Shown here: in pieces, positions 1-7,237 of the stretch
How the letters are laid out: every line of letters begins with the position of its first letter
Numbering within the stretch: position 1 is the first letter of the stretch
Origin: Acidimicrobiales bacterium
Lineage (GTDB): Bacteria; Actinomycetota; Acidimicrobiia; Acidimicrobiales; Aldehydirespiratoraceae
NCBI GenBank assembly: GCA_029246685.1
Contig: JAQWMR010000003.1
Location: 1-64,000, forward strand
Direction of reading: 5' to 3'
Length of the DNA: 64,000 nt
The notes under the pieces: model-generated
The model's input: only the letters and a program-made list of their open reading frames with translations
The model's database searches: none
Told to the model about the DNA's origin: nothing
Position numbers and translations under genes: made by a program

Positions 1-12
1 AAATATCTGCAC

Positions 13-678
13 GTGTACAATAGTGAACAGGGGACGATCCGCGAACGCGGCATGAAGGAGCGCCGCGACCGCATCGTCGACGCTGCGGCCGACCTGGTCA
101 GTCAAGGCAACGTCAGCGCGCTCACGATGCGTGCGCTCTCCAGCGCCGCCGGTGTCAGTGTGCCGACCGTCTACAACCTCATCGGGAGCCGAGAAGACGT
201 GCTCATCGCCGTCATGGAAAGGGCCGGGGAGGCGATCGAACCTGAGTTGGCTGCCCTGGGTGGTGATCCCATCGAGCGTTGCTTCCGGATCGCCGATTGC
301 CTTGTCGCCCGGGTGACAGTTCCAACAAGCTTGATCCAGTCGGTCTATGCCGAAGGCCTCGGACCGGCGATCTCAGGTTCGGGTCTGAGACCATTACGCC
401 GACATGGCATGGCGACCGGTCTTGCGATCCTCGAAGCCGCCGAGTGCGGAGACCTCGATCTTGTTACCACCGTGCAGCTCCTCGTCGAGTCACTGATGAT
501 CCAACTCGCCGTGCGTATTGCCCAATGGATCTCAGCGGACGTGCCGCCCGATCCTGCTCACCTCCAGGCCGAGGCCGCACATGCCGTTGCGATGACCTTG
601 ATTCCGGTAGCAACCGCCCGAACGCGACCTGAGCTTCTCCGCCGCCTGAGCGCGGCACGAACCGCCCTTACCCTCTAA
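13..678 (+). CDS. TetR/AcrR-family transcriptional regulator
   Basis: DNA-binding repressor-type protein. The N-terminal helix-turn-helix is plain: a helix beginning RIVDAAADLV, then a recognition segment with AGVSVPTVYNLIGSRE, which is the usual TetR layout. The C-terminal part is an all-helical ligand and dimer domain with no recognisable ligand signature. The start is uncertain: GTG at 13 is used here, but ATG at 52 (MKERRDR) is equally plausible and neither has a clear ribosome site. The gene lies about 120 bases upstream of the lipoprotein/MacAB-like cassette in the same direction, so it may control that cassette (inference). It resembles the TetR protein at 46526, which shares the less common NL(I/V)G(S/T)RE segment after the recognition helix. 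Confidence 0.85.
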   Translation: MYNSEQGTIRERGMKERRDRIVDAAADLVSQGNVSALTMRALSSAAGVSVPTVYNLIGSREDVLIAVMERAGEAIEPELAALGGDPIERCFRIADCLVARVTVPTSLIQSVYAEGLGPAISGSGLRPLRRHGMATGLAILEAAECGDLDLVTTVQLLVESLMIQLAVRIAQWISADVPPDPAHLQAEAAHAVAMTLIPVATARTRPELLRRLSAARTALTL

Positions 679-724
679 ACCATTCCTCGAAGGCCTTCCA
701 TGACCCGAACCGACGTCAACCGAC

Positions 725-742
725 GTTCAAACCCATCTGAAC
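725..742. promoter_or_regulatory. Inverted repeat GTTCA-N8-TGAAC, possible operator
   Basis: A five-base inverted repeat (725-729 and 738-742) in the gap between the TetR gene and the first lipoprotein gene. Its position suits an operator for the adjacent TetR protein, but the arms are short and could occur by chance. Confidence 0.2.
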
Positions 743-798
743 CCGTTAGGGGAACAGGGCCGCGCCGCGCTAGCTTTACCCAGATTCGGGAGGGAAGT

Positions 799-1521
799 GT
801 GGACCAAATTCTTGTGCGCATCCTCATTGCTTTATTCGTGTTTCCGTTGTTCGCCGCAGCATGCGGAGGCAGCGGAGACGACACCGAAACAGGAGCCCCA
901 AACTTCGTCGTCCAGGGGGAGCAGACGCTCGACGACGAGATCACCACCACCACCGAAGCACCCGCCGACTTCAGTGCAACTGGCGCCAGCGAAGCCGGCG
1001 GCGAGGCGCCCGCATTCGACGAGACCAGCGACACCATCCCGGACGGTGAGGATGAGACTCCCGAGGGCGAGTTCTTCGATGCCGTCGGCGTCTTCATGCA
1101 GTGTCTGAACGTCTCCGGGTTCGGGTTCCTAGGAATTCCCAACGACGACCCAGAAAACCCGGCAAACGACGAGGGCTACCGCGACGCCCTGAGCGACTGC
1201 GCGGCGCGCTCCGAGATCGTCTCCAAGATGACGGCCGCTGAGGACACAAGCCGGTTCAGCGCCGAGGAGATCGAGGAGCGCAACCGCGGCTTCGTCGAGT
1301 TCACTGACTGCCTCAAGGGTCGCGGCTGGAAGACTCCGTCGCTCTCCCCCGATGAGAACGGCTCCATCATCCCGGGCTACGCCGAGATGGCGCAGGCCTT
1401 CGAGGGGCCCGACGGCAGCGGACTGATCGACGGTCAGGTGAACGACGACTTCGCGGATTGCGGTGCCGGCGACGCCTTCACGAACAACAACAACAACAAC
1501 AACGACGAGGACGAGGGATAG
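799..1521 (+). CDS. Exported lipoprotein, paralogue 1 of the MacAB-like cassette
   Basis: A 240-residue secreted lipoprotein of unknown function. GTG at 799 is chosen because it follows a GGAGGG-like ribosome site and places a signal peptide (hydrophobic residues 4-20) directly before the lipobox FAAAC, giving lipidation at Cys22. Frames upstream of 799 add a non-signal-like leader. After an acidic, Thr-rich linker the mature part contains a conserved block with FVVQGEQTLD and DTIPDGED, then four cysteine positions shared with the next gene. The C-terminus ends in seven consecutive Asn codons and an acidic tail. Its stop overlaps the start of the next gene by one base, so the two are probably translated together. 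No family was recognised. Confidence 0.8.
   Translation: MDQILVRILIALFVFPLFAAACGGSGDDTETGAPNFVVQGEQTLDDEITTTTEAPADFSATGASEAGGEAPAFDETSDTIPDGEDETPEGEFFDAVGVFMQCLNVSGFGFLGIPNDDPENPANDEGYRDALSDCAARSEIVSKMTAAEDTSRFSAEEIEERNRGFVEFTDCLKGRGWKTPSLSPDENGSIIPGYAEMAQAFEGPDGSGLIDGQVNDDFADCGAGDAFTNNNNNNNDEDEG
1483..1503 (+). repeat. (AAC)7 trinucleotide repeat
   Basis: Seven perfect AAC codons encoding poly-Asn at the C-terminus of the first lipoprotein. Changes in copy number would alter length but not frame. Confidence 0.9.
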
Positions 1522-2216
1522 TGCGCCGCTCAGCCGTTGCGCTCGTTGCTGCGCTCGCGTTGGTCGCCACCGCGTGCGGTGGTGGCTCGGAGAGCGAGAC
1601 CGAGGACGCATCGTCCGGCTTCGTGATCCAGGGTGAGCAGACGCTCGACACCGACGAGGTCACCACAACAACCGAGTCCACCGACGCAGATGGCGGTGGC
1701 GGCGCGGGCGAGGGCGATGGCTCGCCGGTGTTCGACACCACCGAGGACACCATCCCCGACGGCGAAGACGACGACACCGCGCAGGGTGCCGGTATCTTCG
1801 AGGCGATGAACATCTTCAGCTCGTGTCTCGAGGTCGAGGGATACCAGTTCATCGGCGCTCCGAACCCGGAGGACGACTCGAGCCCCACCAACGACCCGGC
1901 CTACCTGGACGCGCTGGGCACCTGCGCCGCGGCGAGCAACATCCAGCAGGCCTTCCAAGACTTCCAGAATGCGTCCGGCAACCTCACCACCGAGCAGATC
2001 GAGACGCGTAACCGCACTCTCGTGTTCTGGGTCGATTGCATGGAGGGCCGCGGCTGGCAGATCGGAGAGCCGAGCGTCGACGCGAAGGGCCTCCAGACAC
2101 CCACCGACCTGACGCCGCCTGACGGAGAGGATCTGTTGGGTAGCGACGACCTGGAAGAGTGCAGCGGCATTGCCGGGCGCGAATACGAAGAATCAATCGA
2201 GGAAACCGAATCGTGA
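1521..2216 (+). CDS. Exported lipoprotein, paralogue 2 of the MacAB-like cassette
   Basis: A 231-residue lipoprotein starting at GTG 1521, which overlaps the stop of the previous gene by one base. The signal peptide ends in the lipobox VATAC, giving Cys19. It is a paralogue of the preceding protein: both carry FV(V/I)QGEQTLD followed by a TTTTE linker, DTIPDGED, a CL.V.G(F/Y).F.G.PN block, a C.A.S.I segment and an RGW motif after DC(L/M). The four mature cysteines align between the two, suggesting conserved disulfides. Its stop overlaps the start of the adaptor gene by four bases. A role as an accessory or substrate of the ABC exporter downstream is inferred from context only. Confidence 0.8.
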   Translation: MRRSAVALVAALALVATACGGGSESETEDASSGFVIQGEQTLDTDEVTTTTESTDADGGGGAGEGDGSPVFDTTEDTIPDGEDDDTAQGAGIFEAMNIFSSCLEVEGYQFIGAPNPEDDSSPTNDPAYLDALGTCAAASNIQQAFQDFQNASGNLTTEQIETRNRTLVFWVDCMEGRGWQIGEPSVDAKGLQTPTDLTPPDGEDLLGSDDLEECSGIAGREYEESIEETES

Positions 2217-4429
2217 CCCTTAGCCGCAATCAGCTCTTCGGCATCATCGTCGTATTCGTCCTCGTGCTGGGGGTGATCGCGGCCTGGCAAATCACCGGCG
2301 ACGACGGAGGTGAGGAGGCGAAGGATCCGCCGCTCGTGAATCGCGTCACCGAGCGGACCCTGCGCGACGAGCTCACGATCAACGGCGAACTCCGCCGTGA
2401 CGAACTGTCCACCATCAACTCGCCGTTCGATGGGCGGGTCAGCCAACTGTCGGTCGAAGACGGCGACGACGTCAGCGCGGGCGACGTTCTCCTCGGCCTC
2501 GACGGCCGGCCGGCTGTTGCCGTGAACGGCGACTTCTCCTTCTACCGCGAGCTCGACGTCGGCACCGACGGCCCTGACGTTCTCCAACTCGAACGCATCC
2601 TGTTCGAGTCCGGCTACGACCCGGGCGCAATCGACACGCTGTACACCGAGGCCACCCGATCGGCGCTGCGCCAATGGCAGATTGCCTACGGCTACGGCGG
2701 TGCGACGCCGGAACCGGAAGAGACGATCGTCGTCACACTCGCGGAGAGCAACGGCTACACGATCGCGGATCTCGACACCACGGCCATCATCATCGGACCG
2801 TCGGTGCCTGGACAGGTCGGCGGAACTGATCAGCCGGCACTCGTTCCGACGGCGGGCGGGGCCGGACTCGTTCCGTTCCAGGTTCCGGACATCCCCCGTA
2901 TCGGCGTGTCGTCATCGACCGGCAGCGTGACCGAGGGCGGGACGTTGGACGTCATCCTCGTCTCCGATCCGGCGCCCACCGTCGACACGGAGTTCCAGGT
3001 CGAGTTCGGCGGCGACGCCACCGGCGGAACGGCGGAGGACGTGGCGGATCCCGATGAGGACGTCGACTATCTCAACGAGCCGTTGGAAGACAGCACGTTC
3101 ATCATCTGGCCCGCCGGCGAGTCCACGCTCACTCTCGAGCTGCAGACCATCGCCGACGATCTCGACGAGGACGACGAGACATGGTCCCTCACGCTCATCG
3201 GCGAACAGGTGATCACCGGCAACAACTACGACATCGGCCCGCTCAAGACGATCGAGGTCGACATCCTCGATACCAACGATCCCAAGATCCCAACACTGCG
3301 TCTCTACGTCGACACCGAGGAAGAGGATGAAGTCGTCGACGAAGGCGGCGCCGCCACCTTCACGATCGAGAGCGACATCGAGCTCGATGTCACGCTCGAG
3401 GTTCGCTACGAGGTCATCGGCGGCACCGCCGTCGAGGAGGACGACTACGACGAACAGGACGAGCGGGCGACCTTTGACTTCGGTGCGAACGACACCATCG
3501 ACACCTTCACGATCGGCACCACGCAGGACGACGACGTCGAGCCTGACGAAACGATCACGGTCACCTTGCTGCCGGCCGACGATCCGGACAACCAGTATTT
3601 CCTGACGAGCGAGATCGCCGCCACGATCACGATCGAGGACGAGGACGAGCCTGAGCTCTCGATGATCACGCGCGAGCAGCGGATCCCTGAGGGTTCGCTC
3701 ATCCAGCTGATCATCGAGGCCGACCAGGCGCCCAAGGAAGACATCTCCGTCGACTACACGATCGACGGCTCGGCGACCATGGGCGTCGACTTCGAAGTGC
3801 TCACTGGCACGGTCACCTACCCCCGGGGCCGCACGCGAGTCGCCCTCACCATTCAGACGATCGACGACGACGTGCTCTTCGTGCCGTCCGACATGATCGT
3901 GGCCGACTGGCCGGCTCGTGTCGGCACAGTGTTCGTCGACGAGGGCGAGACCGTCCAACTCGGCCAGGGGCTTCTCACGCTGACAGAACCCGACTTCACG
4001 ATCCGACTGTTCGCGAACCCGACCGACCGGTCGGAACTGGCGGTCGGTCAGGTCGTCCAGGTCGAGATCGAGGCAGGCGATCAGGACTCGAGCGGCATCA
4101 TCACGCAACTCGACGACGCCGCGACGATCTCGGACAGCGGCAACGAGAGCTACGAGGGCGTCGTCGAGGTGGACGACGATTTGGCCGCAGTTGACGGTGC
4201 GACCGTCCGCATCGAGGTGATCCTCGAAGAACGCGTCAATGCGGTCACAGTTCCGATCGCCGCGATCAGCCTCGACGGTACGGGTAACGAGGTCGTCCAG
4301 GTCTTCGATCCCGAGACCAACTCCGTGACGCCGACGCAGATCGTCACCGGCCTGCAGGAGGGCAGCTTCACCGAGGTCGTCTCAGGGCTCGACGGCGACG
4401 AGCTCGTCATCGTCAACGTCGACAACTGA
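2213..4429 (+). CDS. Membrane-fusion (MacA/HlyD-like) adaptor with peptidoglycan-binding and Calx-beta domains
   Basis: Adaptor subunit of an ABC exporter, anchored by one N-terminal membrane helix (about residues 8-28) and otherwise outside the membrane. GTG at 2213 overlaps the previous stop by four bases. Order of parts in 738 residues: first half of the lipoyl/barrel region (30-110); a peptidoglycan-binding_1-like repeat (116-160, with LQ.ERILFESGYDPGAID); three acidic Calx-beta-like repeats (about 230-335, 356-479, 482-556) with DE(D)(D)ET and DDDVEPDET signatures; then the second half of the lipoyl region and barrel (from VADWPARVGTVFVDEGETV). The Calx-beta repeats therefore sit inside the split adaptor fold. 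Such repeats bind calcium in other proteins; calcium binding here is inferred. The ATPase and permease follow directly. Confidence 0.8.
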   Translation: MTLSRNQLFGIIVVFVLVLGVIAAWQITGDDGGEEAKDPPLVNRVTERTLRDELTINGELRRDELSTINSPFDGRVSQLSVEDGDDVSAGDVLLGLDGRPAVAVNGDFSFYRELDVGTDGPDVLQLERILFESGYDPGAIDTLYTEATRSALRQWQIAYGYGGATPEPEETIVVTLAESNGYTIADLDTTAIIIGPSVPGQVGGTDQPALVPTAGGAGLVPFQVPDIPRIGVSSSTGSVTEGGTLDVILVSDPAPTVDTEFQVEFGGDATGGTAEDVADPDEDVDYLNEPLEDSTFIIWPAGESTLTLELQTIADDLDEDDETWSLTLIGEQVITGNNYDIGPLKTIEVDILDTNDPKIPTLRLYVDTEEEDEVVDEGGAATFTIESDIELDVTLEVRYEVIGGTAVEEDDYDEQDERATFDFGANDTIDTFTIGTTQDDDVEPDETITVTLLPADDPDNQYFLTSEIAATITIEDEDEPELSMITREQRIPEGSLIQLIIEADQAPKEDISVDYTIDGSATMGVDFEVLTGTVTYPRGRTRVALTIQTIDDDVLFVPSDMIVADWPARVGTVFVDEGETVQLGQGLLTLTEPDFTIRLFANPTDRSELAVGQVVQVEIEAGDQDSSGIITQLDDAATISDSGNESYEGVVEVDDDLAAVDGATVRIEVILEERVNAVTVPIAAISLDGTGNEVVQVFDPETNSVTPTQIVTGLQEGSFTEVVSGLDGDELVIVNVDN

Positions 4430-4436
4430 GGCTCAG

Positions 4437-5207
4437 GTGTCAGACGGCTCGCTGCTCCAGCTCGAAGAGGTCTCGCGAATCTACGGCGACGAAGTGAAGG
4501 TGCACGCGCTCGACCGCGTGTCGATGAGCATCGAGGCGGGCGAGTTCGTGTCGATCGTCGGCCCTTCCGGCTCCGGGAAGTCCACAATGCTGGGACTCCT
4601 GGGCCTGCTCGATCTTCCGTCGATCGGCATCATGCGGGTGACCGGCACGTCGGTCCGTGATCTCTCGGACTACGAACGCTCGCGCCTGCGGGGCGACGTC
4701 GTCGGCTTCATCTTCCAGCAGTTCCACCTCATCCCGCACCTCGACGCCCGCCGCAACGTCGAGACCGCCCTTCTCTACCGGAACCTCTCCCCCGGCGAGC
4801 GACGCCGCCGCGCCATGGAGGCGCTCGACATCGTCGGCTTGGCCCCCCGATCGGACCACCGCCCGGTACAGCTCTCCGGTGGCGAGCAGCAGCGTGTCGC
4901 CATCGCCAGAGCGATCGTCACGAAGCCCAAGCTGCTCCTGGCCGACGAACCCACCGGCGCGCTGGACTCCAGCAACGCCGCCAACGTCATGGAGATCTTC
5001 CAGGACCTCCACACCCCAATCCGCGCGATCGCGATCGTGACGCACGATCCGGCCGTCGCCGCAACGGCCCAACGTCGGATCTCGATGAAGGACGGCCAGA
5101 TCGTCGCGGATGAGCAGCTCCGCGAGAGCAACGGCTCAACCAGCTTCGGCGGCACGATGGGCGACGACGGCAACGGAACGCTGACCGCCCCCGAGGTCAG
5201 CGGCTGA
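4437..5207 (+). CDS. ABC transporter ATPase, MacB/LolD type
   Basis: Cytoplasmic ATPase of the exporter, 256 residues. Walker A is GPSGSGKST at residues 42-50, the signature is [14 protein letters not shown] and Walker B is [13 protein letters not shown], the form typical of the LolD/MacB group. The start is GTG at 4437, seven bases after the adaptor stop. The C-terminus extends about 30 residues beyond the usual length with an acidic, Ser/Gly-rich tail. Its stop overlaps the permease ATG by one base. With the adaptor and permease it forms a tripartite MacAB-like system that would use ATP to move substrates across or out of the membrane; the substrate is unknown. Confidence 0.92.
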   Translation: MSDGSLLQLEEVSRIYGDEVKVHALDRVSMSIEAGEFVSIVGPSGSGKSTMLGLLGLLDLPSIGIMRVTGTSVRDLSDYERSRLRGDVVGFIFQQFHLIPHLDARRNVETALLYRNLSPGERRRRAMEALDIVGLAPRSDHRPVQLSGGEQQRVAIARAIVTKPKLLLADEPTGALDSSNAANVMEIFQDLHTPIRAIAIVTHDPAVAATAQRRISMKDGQIVADEQLRESNGSTSFGGTMGDDGNGTLTAPEVSG

Positions 5208-6442
5208 TGCGCAGCGTCCTCGATCTGATCAGCGTTGCGCTCAGTGGCCTCACCTCGCGCGTGAGCCGCACGCTGCTGATCATGCTCGGCCCGATCATCG
5301 GCGTGAGCGCCATCGTGGCGGCCGTCGGTCTCACCGAATCAGCGAAGGGCGACCTCCAGGCGGATCTGGCCGAACTCGGTACCAACCTCATCACCGCCGA
5401 CGCAGCCGGGTCGTTCGGCGCCCAGAACCCCTCGTTCCCGGAGGACGTGGTCGAGCGGGTGAGTTCCCTCAGCGGTGTAGAGAGCGTCACCGGCGTGCGA
5501 GCGCTCGATGGCATCATCACGTCCCCATACGACGCAGCCACCACCTACTACACCGCGTTCCCCACCCCGGTCCTGACCGCTGACCCGGGCTTTCTCGAGG
5601 TGATGCAGATCGAGCTGTTGAGCGGCCGCTGGCTGAATGACTTCGACTATGAAAACGGCGCTCGCGTCGCCGTCATCGGCGTCGACATCGCCAACGAGTT
5701 CAACTATCTCGCCGGCGACAACCGGACGTTGCTGCTCGACGGGCTGGAGTTCGGCATCGTCGGCGTCTACGACAACGTTCGGCTGGCCGACGCGTTCAAC
5801 ACGTCGGTTCTGATCCCACCGCTCGCCGCCGACAACGAGTTCGACACCGGCCTCGAAACCAACACGCTCTACATCCGCGCCGACCCCGAGCGCGTCGAAG
5901 AGGTCGAAGACAACCTGCCGATCGCGATCAATCTTGGCGGATCCGAAGAGGTCAACACCTCCATACCGTCCGACGCGCTTGAGGCATCAGCCAAGGCGGA
6001 CTCCACGCTCCAGGTCATCGTGGCGTCAATGGGCATCCTGGCACTCATCGTCGGCGGCGTCGGTATCGCCAACGTGATGTCGATCTCCGTTATCCAGCGG
6101 TCAGCCGAGATCGGCATCCGTCGCGCCCTTGGTCATGGTCGCGGGCTCATCGCCTGGCAGTTCCTGCTCGAGGCAGTCGCCGTTGGCTTCTTCGGCGGCC
6201 TCGCGGGCGTGGGCGTCGGGATCTTCATCGTCGTCTTCGCATCGCGGATCTTCGACTGGACCCATGTCCTGGATCCCGTACTGGTCATCGGGAGCCTCGA
6301 ATTCTCGAGCCACAGCATGGGTGTGCCGACCGTGTACCTGCTGGGCATGGGTGCGGCGCTACTCACATCAGTCGTCGCTGGTTTGTACCCGTCGGTGAAG
6401 GCTGCTCGCCTCGAGCCGCTCGAGACGCTCCGTCTCGGCTAG
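5207..6442 (+). CDS. ABC transporter permease, MacB/FtsX family
   Basis: Membrane subunit of the MacAB-like exporter, 411 residues. It has one N-terminal membrane helix, a large extracellular MacB-type core domain (about residues 45-260) and three C-terminal helices, the FtsX arrangement. The stretch [20 protein letters not shown] after the second helix is the coupling region typical of the family, and the protein ends with [15 protein letters not shown], also characteristic. ATG at 5207 shares a base with the ATPase stop. It is the last gene of the cassette; the next gene converges and overlaps it by four bases. Confidence 0.92.
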   Translation: MRSVLDLISVALSGLTSRVSRTLLIMLGPIIGVSAIVAAVGLTESAKGDLQADLAELGTNLITADAAGSFGAQNPSFPEDVVERVSSLSGVESVTGVRALDGIITSPYDAATTYYTAFPTPVLTADPGFLEVMQIELLSGRWLNDFDYENGARVAVIGVDIANEFNYLAGDNRTLLLDGLEFGIVGVYDNVRLADAFNTSVLIPPLAADNEFDTGLETNTLYIRADPERVEEVEDNLPIAINLGGSEEVNTSIPSDALEASAKADSTLQVIVASMGILALIVGGVGIANVMSISVIQRSAEIGIRRALGHGRGLIAWQFLLEAVAVGFFGGLAGVGVGIFIVVFASRIFDWTHVLDPVLVIGSLEFSSHSMGVPTVYLLGMGAALLTSVVAGLYPSVKAARLEPLETLRLG

Positions 6443-6858
6443 ATCGCGAAGTCCTGGCGGCGACGGATGCGGTCCGAGAGGATCCGGGTGGATCCGCCGA
6501 GGCAGAGAAGGAGAACCCCGAGGCCGACCAGCGCGTAGGTGGTGCGGCCCGTCACCGCGAGCATCTCCGGCATCGGGTTGACCTCAGTTTCTCCCCGCAC
6601 GTCGGGCTCCGGCACCGTGGTCGGCGATCCAAGATCCGGACCCGTGGGAGCGACAGCCTCGGGTGACGACAGCGCGACAGTGGTGGGGACCGTCGTCTCA
6701 GTGCCTTCACCGTCGACCGTCTCGCTCGCGGTGGCGTGCTGCACACCCGCGACGAGGCCGAGTAGAGAGAAGACCAGGCTTGCGGCCGTGAGCGCGCTCG
6801 CGTCCCGACGGCGATGACCATCCGAGCAGGTCTTCCGCAGAGCAATCAGCGGATCCAC
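6439..6858 (-). CDS. Small surface protein with LAXTG-type sortase sorting signal
   Basis: A 139-residue protein with a signal-peptide-like N-terminus (charged start, hydrophobic residues 22-42) and a low-complexity Thr/Val/Pro-rich middle. It ends in a classic cell-wall sorting signal: LAVTG at residues 100-104, a hydrophobic helix (about 108-127) and a positively charged tail DRIRRR. LAXTG is the motif recognised by class E sortases in Actinobacteria, so the protein is predicted to be covalently attached to the wall or pili. No sortase gene is in the window. The GTG start at 6858 is the only one that preserves the signal peptide. It converges with the MacB-like permease and overlaps it by four bases. 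Confidence 0.65.
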   Translation of the reverse strand: MDPLIALRKTCSDGHRRRDASALTAASLVFSLLGLVAGVQHATASETVDGEGTETTVPTTVALSSPEAVAPTGPDLGSPTTVPEPDVRGETEVNPMPEMLAVTGRTTYALVGLGVLLLCLGGSTRILSDRIRRRQDFAI

Positions 6859-6896
6859 GCGATCACCGCAAGACTTCGACCCCTGGAAAAGACGAG

Positions 6897-6921
6897 AACG
6901 GCACCCCCCTCGGGTGCCGTT
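6897..6921 (-). terminator. Rho-independent-type terminator of the cold-shock gene
   Basis: A perfect ten-base-pair hairpin AACGGCACCC / GGGTGCCGTT with a five-base loop. On the minus strand it is followed by a short T-containing stretch (CTCGTCTTTT). It lies about 40 bases beyond the cold-shock stop codon and ahead of the LAXTG gene. Confidence 0.8.
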
Positions 6922-6961
6922 CCGCGTTCTGTTTCGATTAGAGATCGTGTGAGTCGGAGAC

Positions 6962-7162
6962 TCAGATCACCTTCACGCCGAGGGCTTCGTCACCCTTGCG
7001 GCCGGGTCCGACTTCGAACTCGACCTTCTGGCCTTCTTCGAGGGTCCGGAAGCCGGAGCCGTCGATGTTGGAGAAGTGGACGAAGACGTCGTCGCCGTCT
7101 TCGCGGGAGATGAACCCGTATCCCTTCTCGTTGTTGAAGAACTTCACTGTGCCCGTCGGCAT
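6962..7162 (-). CDS. Cold-shock domain protein
   Basis: A 66-residue single-domain RNA/DNA chaperone of the CspA family. RNP1 is KGYGFI (residues 13-18) and RNP2 is VFVHF (26-30), both intact, and the protein starts with the usual [13 protein letters not shown] at 7162 is chosen because it follows a GAAAGGAA ribosome site and gives the family's normal length; an in-frame upstream start would add eleven non-conserved residues. It is monocistronic, with a strong hairpin terminator downstream. It is divergent from the carboxylase gene with 75 bases between the starts. Confidence 0.96.
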   Translation of the reverse strand: MPTGTVKFFNNEKGYGFISREDGDDVFVHFSNIDGSGFRTLEEGQKVEFEVGPGRKGDEALGVKVI

Positions 7163-7237
7163 ATGGGCATTCCTTTCGTATGACGCGCGTCCCAACGTGG
7201 AACCCTCTCTTCAACACTAAACACGACCGAGGTGCAA

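Noticed and set aside
1483..1503. (AAC)7 as a phase-variation switch
   Set aside because: A trinucleotide repeat cannot change the frame, and it lies at the extreme C-terminus.
2912..4108. 398-residue frame antisense to the Calx-beta adaptor
   Set aside because: The sense frame has clear domain motifs; the antisense is highly acidic and Arg/Val-rich without any known domain.
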